Positions 43,995 through 55,329 of a DNA stretch of 64,000 nucleotides are shown here, piece by piece (the stretch's first letter is position 1; every line of letters begins with the position of its first letter). The DNA lies in NCBI RefSeq assembly GCF_023091745.1, contig NC_068912.1, positions 69,365,067 through 69,429,066 on the forward strand, written 5' to 3'. The notes beneath the pieces were generated by a model. It was given only the letters and a program-made list of their open reading frames with translations. It made no database searches and was not told the origin of the DNA. Source of the stretch: Budorcas taxicolor (taxonomy: Eukaryota; Chordata; Mammalia; Artiodactyla; Bovidae). The translations under genes and the position numbers were made by a program.

Positions 43995-46050
43995 TCACTT
44001 TAGTAATCCTTTTATTGAATGCTTTCTATTATGAGGCAATGACATAAGCATAGTGGGGGATTTATGGTGTCCTTGGGGATTCTGCTCCAGTCTAGTTGGG
44101 GAACCTAGGTGTCCATGCCTGTAATGCAGGGTACATGGTGCTGTGTGCTCTAAGGTGCTATTAAGTGCTGGGGTACAGAGAAAGGGAAAGCATCTCTTCC
44201 TTTACTTTAATGAAGAAGTAGAATTTTATTTTGACCTTAAAAGTTACATGAATTTCAATAGGCAGAGCTATAAAACAGACATCCCAAGCCATAGATGTAA
44301 GTAATACAGAGTGAATTCTAGAAATAAAAGAAAAAAGAGTGAACAGTGTGTGTGGCTAGAGTGGCAAGTAGATGGGAACTGAGGCATAGTAGCAGGTTCA
44401 GGGCAGGCCCCAGAGGACTCTGAATGTCATGCTGAGGAGTTTCTGCTTTTATTCTGTGTTAAGAGTCATTGAAGATTTGGGGGCAGTGTATTTATAGTAT
44501 CAGATTTCTGTTTTAGGAAGATAATTGCTGGCAGTAGGAGTGCAGTTCCACAAACATGTATTCAGTGGTTGTGCAGGGAAATACAAAGATGACAGACAAT
44601 CCTACTCCAGAGACCTTAGTCTTGATGTTATGGGGAAAAAATGGATTGGACAATGGTGAGGGTGGCAGCGCCATTAATATGCTTTTGTAATGGTCTTACT
44701 GAGAGATTATGAAAAATTTAAACTAAGTAGCAAGGGGGATGGAAATTATGGGGCAGAATCAAGAAATGTTTCAGAGACAGTGTCATCAGGATTTGAAGCT
44801 GAGAAGAAGTTACAGGTACTGAGGATGCTAACCTCCAGAAGCACTCTAAAATTGCTAACATCGTGACTGGGAGGGTGGTGCTGCTATACCTTAAAGGTGG
44901 GGACAGAAGAGAGGCAAACTTAGCAATGGGAAGGAGGGAAGATTGAGTTCTGGTTTGGTTCTACTGTGTTTGAGGTGCCAACATGACATCTGTGAGGAAT
45001 GGTTCAAAAGCCATTTAGAAAGGGGAGTCTGAGAGATAGAAGAAAAATGAGAACTAAAATTATGTTTGGATGATGCTGACAGAGTATTTGAAACTGTGTC
45101 ACTGGTTGAAATCTTCTATTGGAAGAGGTATAGAGTCAAAAAGAAGGGTAGAGAACATGTGTTATCAATGAGTTTCGGGAGGATTGCTGCTGCTGCTAAG
45201 TCGCTTCAGTCGTGTCCGACTCTGTGCGACCCCATAGACGGCAGTCCACCAGGCTCCCCCATCCCTGGGACCAGGCAAGAACACTGGAGTGGGTTGCTAT
45301 TTCCTTCTCCAATGCATGAAAGTGAAAAGTGAAAGTGAAGTCGCTCAGTTGTGTCTGACCCTCAGCGACCCCATGGACTGCAGCCTTCCAGGCTCCTCTG
45401 TCCATGGGATTTTCCAGGCAAGAGTACTGGAGTGGGGTGCCATTGCCTTCTCCATTGGGGAGGATTGGTGACATAAATAAGAGAAGCCTTGGTATATTGC
45501 AAGAAAACTTGAGGAAAGGAGTATTAATAATAAGGGTTGGTTAACAATGTCAGGTGCTGCATGAAGGTCAAGTAGCATGAAGAATAAGGAGAACTCATGG
45601 ATTTTTTAAATTAGAAAGCTGCTGGCCACCTCTGGAGACCAGTTTTAGTAGAGGAGTGGACTGAGTAGTTTCATTAGTTTGCAGTGGAATGAGGAATGCA
45701 TGTGAGATGAAGCAATAGGGAAATAGAGGTTTTTTTCCCCCATTTAATCCATAAATATTTATTGAGCATTTGCCTCTCATTTGTGAAGTGGGGGCAGAAG
45801 GAGAGATGCGATAGTTATTTAAAGGGAAAATCAGGGTCAGAGAGAGATTATTTTTGGATAGAAAAGCAATGCAGAGGGAGAGAGTGAGTCTAAAAGAAGA
45901 AATAATAGAGCCAGGGTCCCAAAAGGTAGGAGGGAGGGAGCTCATAAGTTTGGGTGAAGCAGTTTACTTTGACCTGGCTGTGTTCATGTGGGTGGGGAGA
46001 AGGATGAGGCTGAACCAGATCTCCACAGGCAGAGCTCTCAGTTTAAATCC
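43995..46050 (-). mobile_element. L2-like LINE, highly degraded, split by Bov-A2
   Basis: Antisense L2-type landmarks occur in scattered order-consistent form: GAATGTCATGCTGAGGAGTT, CTTTTATTCTGTGTTAAGAG, AGATTTCTGTTTTAGGAAGA, GAAATGTTTCAGAGACAGTG, GTCAGGTGCTGCATGAAGGT, CAAGTAGCATGAAGAATAAG. More than one copy may be present. Bov-A2 at 45187-45457 interrupts it. Confidence 0.45.
45187..45457 (-). mobile_element. Bov-A2 SINE, full length with TSD
   Basis: CTGCTGCTGCTAAGTCGCTT to GTGCCATTGCCTTCTCC with a small deletion in the first monomer (CCCTGGGACCAGGCAAG). The 10-bp TSD GGGAGGATTG lies at 45177-45186 and 45458-45467. Confidence 0.96.
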
Positions 46051-46058
46051 ACACTAAA

Positions 46059-46320
46059 ATGGTAACCCACTCCAGTACTCTAGCCTGGAAAATCCCATGG
46101 ACGGAGGAGCCTGGTAGGCTGCAGTCCATGGGGTCGCTAAGAGTCGGGCACGACTAAGCGACTTCACTTTCACTTTTCACTTTCGTGCATTGGAGAAGGA
46201 AATGGCAACCCACTCCAGTATTCTTGCCTGGAGAATCCCAGGGACAGAGGAGCCTAGTGAGTTGCCATCTATGGGGTCATACAGAGTCGGACACGACTGA
46301 AGCGACGCAGCAACAGTTGC
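46059..46320 (+). mobile_element. Bov-A2 SINE, nearly full length
   Basis: ATGGTAACCCACTCCAGTAC, linker CACTTTCACTTTTCACTTTC, second monomer, end GACTGAAGCGACGCAGCAAC. The first ~10 bp is missing. Confidence 0.95.
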
Positions 46321-46904
46321 TTACTTTGTTGCGTCTTACTATTGGTGACAATGTTTGCAAAATGGCATAATAATATTTTCTGAGGGGAGTGGATCTTCAC
46401 ATTTTTCAAGTGAAGAGAGCTCTCTGAAAACCCTTTGAAGTATTAATGGCGGTGCACTTTTAGGAGTCCACCTAGTCATTTAAGAACATTACCAAGTGGA
46501 GTTGGGATAATCCCAGTAGTGAAGTCACACAGAAACAGTATCTCCAAGCAGGAATTTCACCCGTTTCTTAGAAAACAATGAACCACTCTCTGGAAATGAC
46601 TCTGGAAATGACTCTTCCTGGAGTCAGTTGGTAATCATGTGAAATAATAGTAATGTCAGCTTCTGAATGTGTGATATGGTAGACATAATATGTTAACATT
46701 TTGGAGAACTTAAGGAGCAATATTTTGTTCATAAACAAGAGAGTTTAGAGAATATATATAAAAGAGGAGGAGCCTAAGGAAAGACACCTTCCCTCTGTTT
46801 AAGGGAGTGAGGCAGAGGTGACTGTTTCCCTGTGTGAGCTACAGAAAATGTCTGGAGGGCATTAGTTGAGACCATCTCACTGTGGGATTAAAAACAAGCT
46901 GGGT
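46321..46904. other. No feature recognised
   Basis: About 580 bp with no recognisable element. Confidence 0.4.
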
Positions 46905-46995
46905 TTGTTTATTTATTTATTTTTGAACTTTTAACTTTTGCAGTGGTGTATAACTGATTAACAATGTTGTGATAGTTTCAGATGAACAGTGGCGG
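46905..46995 (-). mobile_element. L1 3' end fragment
   Basis: TTTATTTATTTATTTTTGAA, then GATTAACAATGTTGTGATAG, then TTTCAGATGAACAG: the antisense start of artiodactyl L1 3' UTR. Confidence 0.75.
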
Positions 46996-48469
46996 GACCC
47001 AAAGCTGGGTTTACTATAAGGAATATTTGCATCACCATTCCATTTGTATCAAAAGAGTAGCTTTTGCTGCTAAGATGATGATTAGTAAAGAGTCATTTCA
47101 AGACAATTCACCAAGCAGCATGAGAAATGGATTATGAAGGGGTTTAGAGCAGTTGAGGACACATCCAAACTGACAAGAAGATTTCAGCTTGATTTAATGC
47201 TTTATAAAAATTGCTCACTAAAACGAATGGGAAAGGGGTCAAGAGAGAATTCCGTTTTTCTTATTGACCAGAACTGGCTTGACATCACATACCCTAAATG
47301 GCAAGTGTCTACACATATGCTGGAATAAAATGAAGGCAGGAATGCTCTGAAAATTCTATGTTGTGAAATAATTTTCCAAAACAAGGAATGAATTTGAGAC
47401 AGAGACATTCCTTTTCGATAGGAAATAAACAAGCTCTACTTTTGACTATTTATTTGAATTATATGTTTTCATCTAAAGGTCTCACCTATTCCTCTTCTTT
47501 CCTTCAGATGGTTGTTTTTATCTTTTAGTTTTTGCTATACCATCAAAAATCTTGTGTATTTCTCACTGGACATGAATTAGTAATGCTTTACCTGCAACAC
47601 AAAGAACTATTAAAGTGATAAAAAGACAATGACTGTATTTTGGCTCTTCAATAAAAGTAAAAATCTGCTCCCTTTCTTTCCCACTAGACTATTAAATGCT
47701 GAAAAATCCACAGCCTTTCTGCAAAGAGGGTCACATTACGGATCTTTTAAATAAATAAGTTAATTAAACCTTGATATTATAAAACATTTCTGAGAAGTTC
47801 TAATTAATTTTTAAACAATATTGAAATAATGACTTGGTAACTCACATTTAAAAAAAAAATTATAACCCAATCAATCTCACTATACAGTATGCCACAGTAG
47901 ACTGATGATTTTTTAATGGTTAGAAACACAGTTCATCAGTCTGGCTAGTAATCAAGATGGCTTGGGGGAGAAAAAAACGCTGAGGTTTTATAGAAGTGAC
48001 CAGAATTTTTAATGGCTTTATTGACTCTCCAGGTATTTGCTTTGTTTCTTCTTTGATAGTATAAGGTACAGAAACTAACATATTCAACTGCAAGTTTTTA
48101 ATTTAAGTCAGTGTTTACCTAAGGTTGTTGGATTGACTCTTTTCACTGGAGATGCTTTGCAACTCGGTAAAATAGGTCTGGATTTTTTCCCATGGGATTC
48201 TCTATTTATGCCCCAGTTCCCCTTGACTTGACTGCACGGTATAGAAAAAACCACTTCTTAATCTCTGGAGGATTCATCTAATTTCTTTGTTGTTTCTGCT
48301 TCTGTTGGCATGAGTTCTGGGTGTTTGAAGGGAATGCTAGGCTTGAACACGAGTTATAGAGGAAGTGGTGGGGAATGGTAGAGAGGGAGCTGAATCTGAC
48401 TGGATCCCAGAGGCCTAAGTGTAAGACCATGATCTTTCTAAAATGTCTAGCTGCCCTTGAGACCATCGT
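46996..48469. other. No feature recognised
   Basis: About 1.47 kb of AT-rich sequence. Opposed 64- and 76-codon frames near 47134-47432 have no domain. Confidence 0.4.
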
Positions 48470-48620
48470 GTTTCATTGGCAGCAGAGTTCCTCACCACCT
48501 GTTTGAGATTTCCTTGCATGTTTGTTAAAAAGGCAGCTCCAAGGGTTCCATTCCAGACTACTGAATCAGATTCTCTGGGGATGCTGTCTATAAATTTGCG
48601 TTTTAACAAGCTTCAGGATT
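48470..48620 (+). mobile_element. MER20-like hAT element remnant
   Basis: CATGTTTGTTAAAAAGGCAG, GACTACTGAATCAGATTCTC, TGGGGATGCTGTCTATAAAT and TTGCGTTTTAACAAGCTTCA parallel MER20 (cctactgaatcagaatctctggggg ... tctgtgttttaacaagccctccagg). Confidence 0.7.
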
Positions 48621-48829
48621 GTATACTTTAAATTCTGCCACCTGACCTATGAGATTAAGTTTCCGGGCATACACAGCAAAGGTAGTGCTGTCTGAAATGC
48701 TGTCTCATTATTCATTCCCAGACGTTACAATTATCAGTGGGGAAGTGCATGCTTTTCTGTTCACATCATGCTGCTTCAGGATCCCTGTCTTTGTAAATAA
48801 CTTGACCTATAATAGAATTGCTCGCCTTA

Positions 48830-48970
48830 CAAGTGCTATAGATACCTTTCTATCAGAGAGTTCTGCAGATAATAAGCTCCATGAGGGCCATGACCTTGTC
48901 TATTTTCACAGTTGTATCCTTAGTACCTCACATAGTGCCACTGCATAGTAGATGCTCAATAAAAACTTCG
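48830..48970 (+). repeat. L2 LINE 3' end
   Basis: AGATAATAAGCTCCATGAGG, GCCATGACCTTGTCTATTTT, GTATCCTTAGTACCTCACAT, GCATAGTAGATGCTCAATAA: a clear L2 terminus. Confidence 0.75.
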
Positions 48971-49249
48971 AATTCATCAGTGCTTAGATATCATACCCCG
49001 CCTTTGTCCAAGAAAGATGTAATCATCTGCTCTTTCTTTTGGTTGTAGTTTTAATATGAAGCCAGTTCATGACAGTCACGGTCCAGGTCTACTGACCCTG
49101 GAGTCTGTTTCTTAGTTTTTCAGGATATGTTTCTCTAACAAGAACCCCTCCTAACAACAAAAATTCTGGGTGTTCTTTTAAAGGCAATTGTTTTTGAAAT
49201 AGTAGAAATTATTATTGCTGAAATTGACAGGGAATCCAGCTACACTATT

Positions 49250-49335
49250 AGAATTCCTAAGGGTGGGATCCAGGCATGCATCCTCTTTAAAACCTGCAGG
49301 ATTCTAATATTCAACCAGAGTTGAACCACTGCCTA
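49250..49335 (+). repeat. MER5/MER20-like hAT 3' end
   Basis: AAGGGTGGGATCCAGGCATG, then TGCAGGATTCTAATATTCAA, then AGAGTTGAACCACTGC. This resembles the right end of Charlie-type elements (gattctgatgcacactcaagtttgagaaccactg). Confidence 0.5.
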
Positions 49336-49419
49336 TGCTGCATGCAAATAATGTCTTTAGTGACAAACTAGTAAGTGTATGTTTTGTAAACTATTTGGTA
49401 TTGTGGGAAGACTGGAAAG

Positions 49420-49545
49420 CTGACCCTTACCTCTGGCACTAACTAGCTTCATGCTGGAGGCCAGTTACTTATTACTCCTGGGGCTCAGCATTGCTGTCCT
49501 TAAAATGGGATATTGGGTAGCTAATCTCTCAGATTCTTGCCCACC
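49420..49545 (-). repeat. MIR SINE
   Basis: TCTGGCACTAACTAGCTTCA, then CAGTTACTTATTACTCCTGG, then CTCAGCATTGCTGTCCTTAA, then AATGGGATATT. This is the antisense MIR order. Confidence 0.6.
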
Positions 49546-49834
49546 CTACTTTTCTATACTCTTCTGATTGGAAGCCAAAGTCAAGTCAGACACTGGAGTA
49601 GCCAAGTTGCACAGGTGGTGTATGTATCTTGTGGCAGCTGTCATTTATTTTTTTCCTGAGTAAATCATTCTAAATTGGTGCTTGCACTGGGAATGCCTGT
49701 CAAGTTTAGTTTATTATGCTAAATAGTACCCTCTTGGATGAAGCTAATTTTGCTTCCAAAGTCACATCGATTAGCAACTTCCATGATGAGAACATCTGAT
49801 CAGACCATATTTTGCACTCTAAAGTTTAATTTGG
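49546..49834. other. No feature recognised
   Basis: About 290 bp with no recognisable element. Confidence 0.35.
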
Positions 49835-49950
49835 GTTAGCAGACACTTCTTGAGTTCCAACTGGTGTATCATACACTGTGCTAAATTCTGAGACATAAAG
49901 ATTAATACGGTATAGTCCCTGTCCCCGAGTTGCTAACAAGTATAATGCAC
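49835..49950 (-). repeat. L2 LINE 3' end
   Basis: CACTTCTTGAGTTCCAACTG, TATCATACACTGTGCTAAAT, CGGTATAGTCCCTGTCCCCG: the antisense L2 end. Confidence 0.5.
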
Positions 49951-49954
49951 AAAT

Positions 49955-50158
49955 GAGGCTTCCCAGCTAGTGCAGTGATAAAGAATCCATCTGCCAATGC
50001 CGGAGACAAATGAGACATGGGTTTGATCCCTGGATTAAGAAGATCCTCTGAGTAGGAAATGACAACCCGCTCCGCTATTCTTGCCTTGAGAATTCCACGG
50101 ACAGAGGAATCCATGGGGTCGCAAAGAGTTGGACACGACTGAGCACACATGCACGCAT
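49955..50158 (+). mobile_element. Bov-tA-type SINE, variant head
   Basis: The head AGGCTTCCCAGCTAGTGCAG has a CHR-like 'AGTGCAGTGATAAAG' form and a duplicated GAGACAAATGAGACATGGGT segment. The Bov-A body follows and ends ACTGAGCACACATGCACGCA. Confidence 0.85.
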
Positions 50159-50862
50159 AATACAGAAATAGGTGTAAGCAGGGTGATTTCCCATAATGGA
50201 AAACTGATGAGGTCACTATTTCTAGATCTCTCCTCCTGCTACAGCCAGATCTTATCATAATCCAGGGCTAAGAGTCTGAAGGATAGAGACCACGTAGGTC
50301 AACTTGTTTTTAAGGAAGATTAGACATTAGCAAAGTGACTGTAACTAGAAGTGGGCTTTAAAATTTTAAAAAAAAAAAAAAAGAAGGACTTTAAAACACA
50401 TGTGTTTCATTGAATCTTATGGTTTGGAGTTATAGGGCTATAAGTACTAGGGCATCTGAGGGGTGTTCAGGAAACAAGATTGGAAGTAGCTTTCTGAAGT
50501 ATGTGTTGATACAGTTTATACAGAATGGAAAGCAATACAGGTTTTCAGGACTCATCATAAATGTGTTAAGGTAATTCTCTTCATTTGGCCCAGCTTAAGT
50601 CCAACCTTCAATTTTCAGAGAAGATTATGAGATTAACTAGATGGGAGATTTAAAAATCTAACAATAATTTAGGTGAGCAACTGATATGTTAACTTGGCAT
50701 TCCAACAGAATTATAGAAAACATAGACGCCTGCTTGCTGTGATGTATAAGATCTTCCATGACTAATTGACACACAGTTTCAGAAATAATGTAACCGGTGC
50801 TTTTGCCAGTCCCCTGACAAAAAGACCCCATTAGAACTGAAAATGAGGTGATGAAAATAATG
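50159..50862. other. No family recognised; A run
   Basis: About 700 bp with a poly-A run at about 50369-50382. No recognisable repeat source. Confidence 0.4.
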
Positions 50863-51050
50863 GTAGCAACTAACACTTATTGTATGTCTGCTGTATGCTA
50901 AGCCCTGGGTTAAACACTTTGCATTCTTTGTTTTACTTAATTCTAACAGAAACTCCTTTCACAACTTTACAAAGAAGAAACCTAAGGCACAAAGATGTTA
51001 GCTATTGCTGAAATTTAAAGAGCAGGTAAGTAGTGGACCTAGGGATAAAG
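50863..51050 (+). repeat. MIR SINE
   Basis: TAGCAACTAACACTTATTGT, ATGTCTGCTGTATGCTAAGC, CTTAATTCTAACAGAAACTC, AAGAAGAAACCTAAGGCACA: a well-preserved MIR core. Confidence 0.8.
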
Positions 51051-51721
51051 CACATAGGTTAGTTAGGACTCTCCAGGTGGAAACAGAAATAAACCTAAGC
51101 CTACTTAAACAAAAGGAAGGATACAAGGCTCTGTGGAGTAACCTGTTCTTAGAAATGTGATTGGAAGGGATTTACTGTCCACCTTTCCAGTCTTCGTTTC
51201 TTCTCCTTTCTATGCCTTCTTTGTTGCCTCTTTGTCTTCAACCATTCTTGGCCCCTTGCTTTTGAACTGACTGAAAAACAGCATATAGTGATGAAATTCT
51301 ATGGGAGTCAGACAGGAACTGTGCAATGGCTTATTAAGTGCCCTTGGAAAGGTTACTGAGGCTGTACTTCAATAGTTCCTATAGCTGGCATGGTCTGTCT
51401 TAATAAAAAGTGAATGTGGATCTCAGATAATTATTTCCATAGTTAAACAGCCTCCATGATTTTACCCATACATATAATTCTTTTCTGAATTTTAAGTCAG
51501 GAAGATCTTCCAAGTTTATCTTCCAACATAACTCTATTGCTGCCCAGATTTTCTTCCTGGAAATAGATCAGATAAATCCATTCACTTGGATGTATAAAGA
51601 TTTGATGATTTATGTATTACTTATCCTAGGGTATTGTGCCATATTTAAAAAGGGACAACTTGAGAGTGATTTCCAAAAATCTTCAGAATGGAGCGTCAGA
51701 CCCCAAAAGGAAGACTGAGAC
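51051..51721. other. No feature assigned
   Basis: About 670 bp. The GGTTAGTTAGGACTCTCCAG motif hints at a further old repeat, but I cannot assign it. Confidence 0.35.
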
Positions 51722-52267
51722 TGTTATAGCCACGTGTTCTGGGAAACGAACTCACTCAGAAGGACAATGCAGATAGTGGAGTTCAGTTTATCACACCAGC
51801 AGGCCCAAGGCAGAGTCTCCTCTTAGCCAAGGACCCTGACTGACCTTTGTGAAAATCTTATATACCTTAAGTGTACTGCTCAAGCCCACATCCCCGCAGT
51901 CCTTAAACCTATCCTAGAAAGTGTTAAAGGGAGATACAATCAGGTTACAGCCATGATTCATCATCGGAAGGGTCAGCTGGTTATACATTGTAGCCTACAT
52001 CAATGGGTGCCATAAGGATTACAAAGGTGATTGACTACATAGGGGATTATTACATTCTTTTTGGCGACGGGAAATCTTGGTATGGAATCTGGTGTTTATC
52101 AGTCTGGGAGGCCAGTTTAGCTGTAGGTACGTTATCCCCATGGCTACCAGGCACCTGGTCCAAAGCTCACTGAAAGTGCAAGATGGAGTTTCCTTCTTTG
52201 TCAAGATGAAGTCAGCTCAGCCTGTTCCTTTCCTCCCTCAAGACAAGGCAGATATTTGCAGACATCA
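51722..52267 (-). repeat. Putative solo LTR of an endogenous retrovirus
   Basis: A 546-bp block with plus-strand ends TG...CA. On the minus strand it shows in order a promoter-like GGTATATAAGA near 51865, then a polyadenylation-like GATAAACTGAAC near 51790, then TCTGAGTGAGTTCG near 51760, then the end GGCTATAACA. That order fits a U3-R-U5 LTR. I found no convincing TSD and no internal retroviral genes next to it. The family is not identified. I recall similar sequences in cattle but cannot confirm. Confidence 0.5.
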
Positions 52268-52434
52268 TGAACTTAGAAAGCATCCTTGAAATTATTCTTT
52301 ATCCCGCTATATATTATCCCATTCTACATATTCCTGAGGATGTCATTCACTTGAATAGAGAGTAATATTTAATTGAAATATCCAGATAATTGCCTTACTT
52401 TCTGCATTACTCAGGATAGTCAAGTTTATGCTTT

Positions 52435-52700
52435 TGGAACAAGCCATCTGTAAAACACCAGTGGCTTGAACCAGCAAAGGCTTATCTTTTGCTTATGTGA
52501 CATTTCCATCTCAGGGCTGCAGAGAGGCTCTGCTCATTTTAATTACTCTAGTCCTCCACGCTCCACCATACTCAACAGTTCTAGTTGCCGTGCCAGAGGG
52601 AAAGGATGTACTAGAGAATCTCATCCTCCCATTTAAATTCTAATTCACTTGACTTGTTCATTGTCTGGATAGAAATGTGGCCCCACCCAACCACAAGGGA
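52435..52700 (+). repeat. Old mammalian interspersed repeat, family unassigned
   Basis: CATCTCAGGGCTGCAGAGAG, CTCAACAGTTCTAGTTGCCG, GTGGCCCCACCCAACCACAA. It appears related to the repeat at 7423-7690. Confidence 0.45.
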
Positions 52701-52848
52701 GGTAGGGGGTTCCATGTGCTAGAAGGAATGAGAATTTAATTTGATTAATAGCACAAATGACTGTCCCACATTTTAATAGTTTTCCTCTATAGGAGATTTT
52801 CAGAATGTAATAAAAGCAGACAATTCAATGGATCTTCCAAGAGTCAGG

Positions 52849-53074
52849 TAGGACTTCCCTGGTGGCTCAGACAGTAAAGCATCTGTCTACAATGCAGGAG
52901 ACCCGGGTTCGAGCCCTGGGTTGGGAAGATCCTCTGGAGAAGGAAATGGCAATCCATTCCAGTACTATTGCCTGGAAAATCCCATGGACAGAGGAGCCTG
53001 GTAGGCTACAGTCTATGGGGTCGCAAAGAGTCGGACACAACTGAGCGACTTCACTTTCACATTTTACTTTTACT
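52849..53074 (+). mobile_element. Bov-tA SINE, complete with TSD
   Basis: GACTTCCCTGGTGGCTCAGA head with GGTTCGAGCCCTGGG, Bov-A body, and end CTGAGCGACTTCACTTTCAC. The 10-bp TSD AAGAGTCAGG lies at 52839-52848 and 53075-53084. Confidence 0.96.
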
Positions 53075-53260
53075 AAGAGTCAGGCACTATTTTAACCATT
53101 TTATGTGTATCATATCTCAATCTTTTCATCAGTGCTTTCGTTATTTTCATTTTAAAGATAAACAAACTGATGCATAAGGGATTTAATAGTAATTTGTTCA
53201 AGATCTCACAGCAGCCTGGGATTTGACCTCATGACATAAAGTCCATGCTTTTAATCACAA
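53075..53260 (+). repeat. MIR SINE
   Basis: GTCAGGCACTATTTTAACCA, GTTATTTTCATTTTAAAGAT, TTTGTTCAAGATCTCACAGC, GGGATTTGACCTCATG. Bov-tA inserted at or near its left edge. Confidence 0.65.
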
Positions 53261-53649
53261 AAAGCATGTTCTTTATCTGGATTACTTATAAATAATGATG
53301 GTTTTCATGAGAAATGATTCATTATGGACACACAGAGAAATTCTAAGTTTATAGGCATATCAGAGGTGTAAAATATAACTGTTGCTACAAAAATAGAAGT
53401 GACCCAATCTTGAGAACATTTAGTTAGGGATCATTTTTCTATTTTGGTATGTTTTGGAATTTCAATGAATAACAGGTATTCTGATGGCAAGTTCTAAGTT
53501 AGACTTATTTGTTTAGGAAAAATAAATGATAACATTTATAGAGATTAACATGCAGTCTGACTTTAAAGCATGTTTATCTAAAAATTAATGAAGATAGGAT
53601 ATAAGGCCATTAACTTTTAATGATGAGTAATAATGAGGATGCAAACATA
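53261..53649. other. No feature recognised
   Basis: About 390 bp of AT-rich sequence. Confidence 0.4.
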
Positions 53650-54110
53650 GCTGAGACGGTGTTGGTTGGTGTAGCAGGGTCCTCCAACAGCGTTGCAAGC
53701 CTGGTGCCTCAGTCCAGGGTGAGGGGTGACCAGCAGCATGACCTGACCCTGGTTGACATAGCAGGAAATGGACTTACTGACCGGCATCTGTGAAACTGAC
53801 TGCGCTGCTGGGAATGCTGGAGATCCCACCACAGAAAAGACAGAACAAAGTGGAGCTGGACTCCAAGAAACTCGGCCAACATCACCAGCACCAGTTCCAT
53901 GACAGCATCGTGGCTGCCGATGCTGAGCATTGGATGACATGGCTTGTCCTACTGGCCCAGATGCCACTGCTACCCCCGGACACTATGCATCGCTGCTGCA
54001 ATCAGAGCCGCTAGAGTGGATTCTCCTCTCTCTCTGCTTCTTTGTGCCACCAGCAACTCATTCAGAGCCCCACATGGTTTCAGCTGTTGGGCCAGATCTA
54101 GGTTAGGTGC
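53650..54110. other. CpG-richer island of unknown origin
   Basis: This block is visibly richer in G+C and CpG than its flanks (AGACGG, CAGCGTTG, GACCGGC, CTGCGCTG, CTCGGCC, CATCGTGG, GCCGATG, CCCCCGG). Minus-strand frames of 116 codons (53617-53967) and 73 codons, and a 74-codon plus frame (53790-54014), overlap it. None shows a domain I recognise. It could be a processed pseudogene, an exon of a non-coding RNA or an unrecognised old repeat. I see no poly-A tail that would prove retroposition. Confidence 0.45.
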
Positions 54111-54410
54111 CATGTTCTAGTTGTTAGAGGGACTGGGAAAGTGAGTTCCTTCTAAGTTTTATAATGCCTGGTGGCCTTTTTGTTCTTATGTGAGGCTTTC
54201 TCCAAACATAGCAAGTACTGAGCAGCTAGTAGGGGACAAAAGGCAAATGTTCACTCTGCCTGGCTGGGGATTGCTTATATGAGTATTCAGGAAAATGTAT
54301 CCCTGTTTCCTAGTCTGTTTTGTCGTTTTCCTTTCATAAAAATCTGTATCCAAAAGACTTTTAATTTGCTTATTTACTTAGTTAAAAATAATTTCATATA
54401 ATACACTTGT
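54111..54410. other. No feature recognised
   Basis: 300 bp with no recognisable element. Confidence 0.35.
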
Positions 54411-54914
54411 TCCTTGGAAAAAAAGCTATGACAAACCTAGAGAGCATATTAAAAAGCAGAAACATTACTTTTCCAACAAAAGTCCATCTAGTCAAAGCTG
54501 GGCTTTTTCCAGTAGTCAAGTATGGATGTGAGAGTTGAACTATAAAAAAGTCTAAGCGCTAAAGAATTGATAGTCCTGGAGAAGACTCTTGAGAATCCCA
54601 TGGACTGTAGGGAGGTCAAACCTGTCAATCCTAAAGGAAATCAACCCTGAATATTCACTGGAAGGACTGATGATGAAGCTCCAGTGCTTTGGCCACCTGA
54701 TGCCAAGAGCCGACTCATTGGAAAAGACCCTGATGCTGGGGAAGAATGAGGGCAAAAGGAGAAGGCGGCTGCAGAGAAAGAGATGGTTAGATAGTATCAG
54801 TGACTCAATGGATATGAATTTGAGCAAACTCTGGGTAATAGTGGAGGACAGAGGAACCTGGTTTGCTGCAGTTCTTGGGGTCGCAGAGTCAGACACCACT
54901 TAGCAACTGAACAT
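54411..54914 (+). mobile_element. BovB LINE 3' fragment, older type
   Basis: ACACTTGTTCCTTGGAAAAA to ACTTAGCAACTGAAC. It has the older-type motif CCTGAATATTCACTGG. The 104-codon frame 54589-54903 is a remnant of the pol C-terminus. Confidence 0.92.
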
Positions 54915-54999
54915 CAATAATATGTAAAACATTCCAGGCACTGAGAGAGTTGCAAAACAAAAAGATACAGAATTACATTCCATTGCTCAGGTTGCTTTG

Positions 55000-55328
55000 G
55001 GGAGCGATAAGGAGATCCAACCAGTCCATTCTAAAGGTGATCAGCCCTGGGTATTCTTTGGAAGGAATGATGCTAAAGCTGAAAATCTAGTACTTTGGCC
55101 ACCTCATACGAAGAGTTGACTCATTGGGAAAGACTCTGATGCTGGGAGGGATTGGGGCAGGAGGAAAAGGGGATGACAGAAGGTGAGATGACTGGATGGC
55201 ATCACCGACTTGATGGATGTGAGTCTGAGTGAACTCCCAGAGTTGGTGATGGACAGGGAGGCCTGGCGTGCTGCAATTCATGGGGTCGCAAAGAGTCGGA
55301 CACGACTGAGAGACTGAACTGAACTGAA
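55000..55328 (+). mobile_element. BovB LINE 3' fragment, younger type
   Basis: Starts near AAGGAGATCCAACCAGTCCA and ends in the GAACT tail. It has the younger-type motif CCCTGGGTATTCTTTGG. It lies 85 bp downstream of an older-type copy in the same orientation. Confidence 0.93.
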
Positions 55329-55329
55329 G

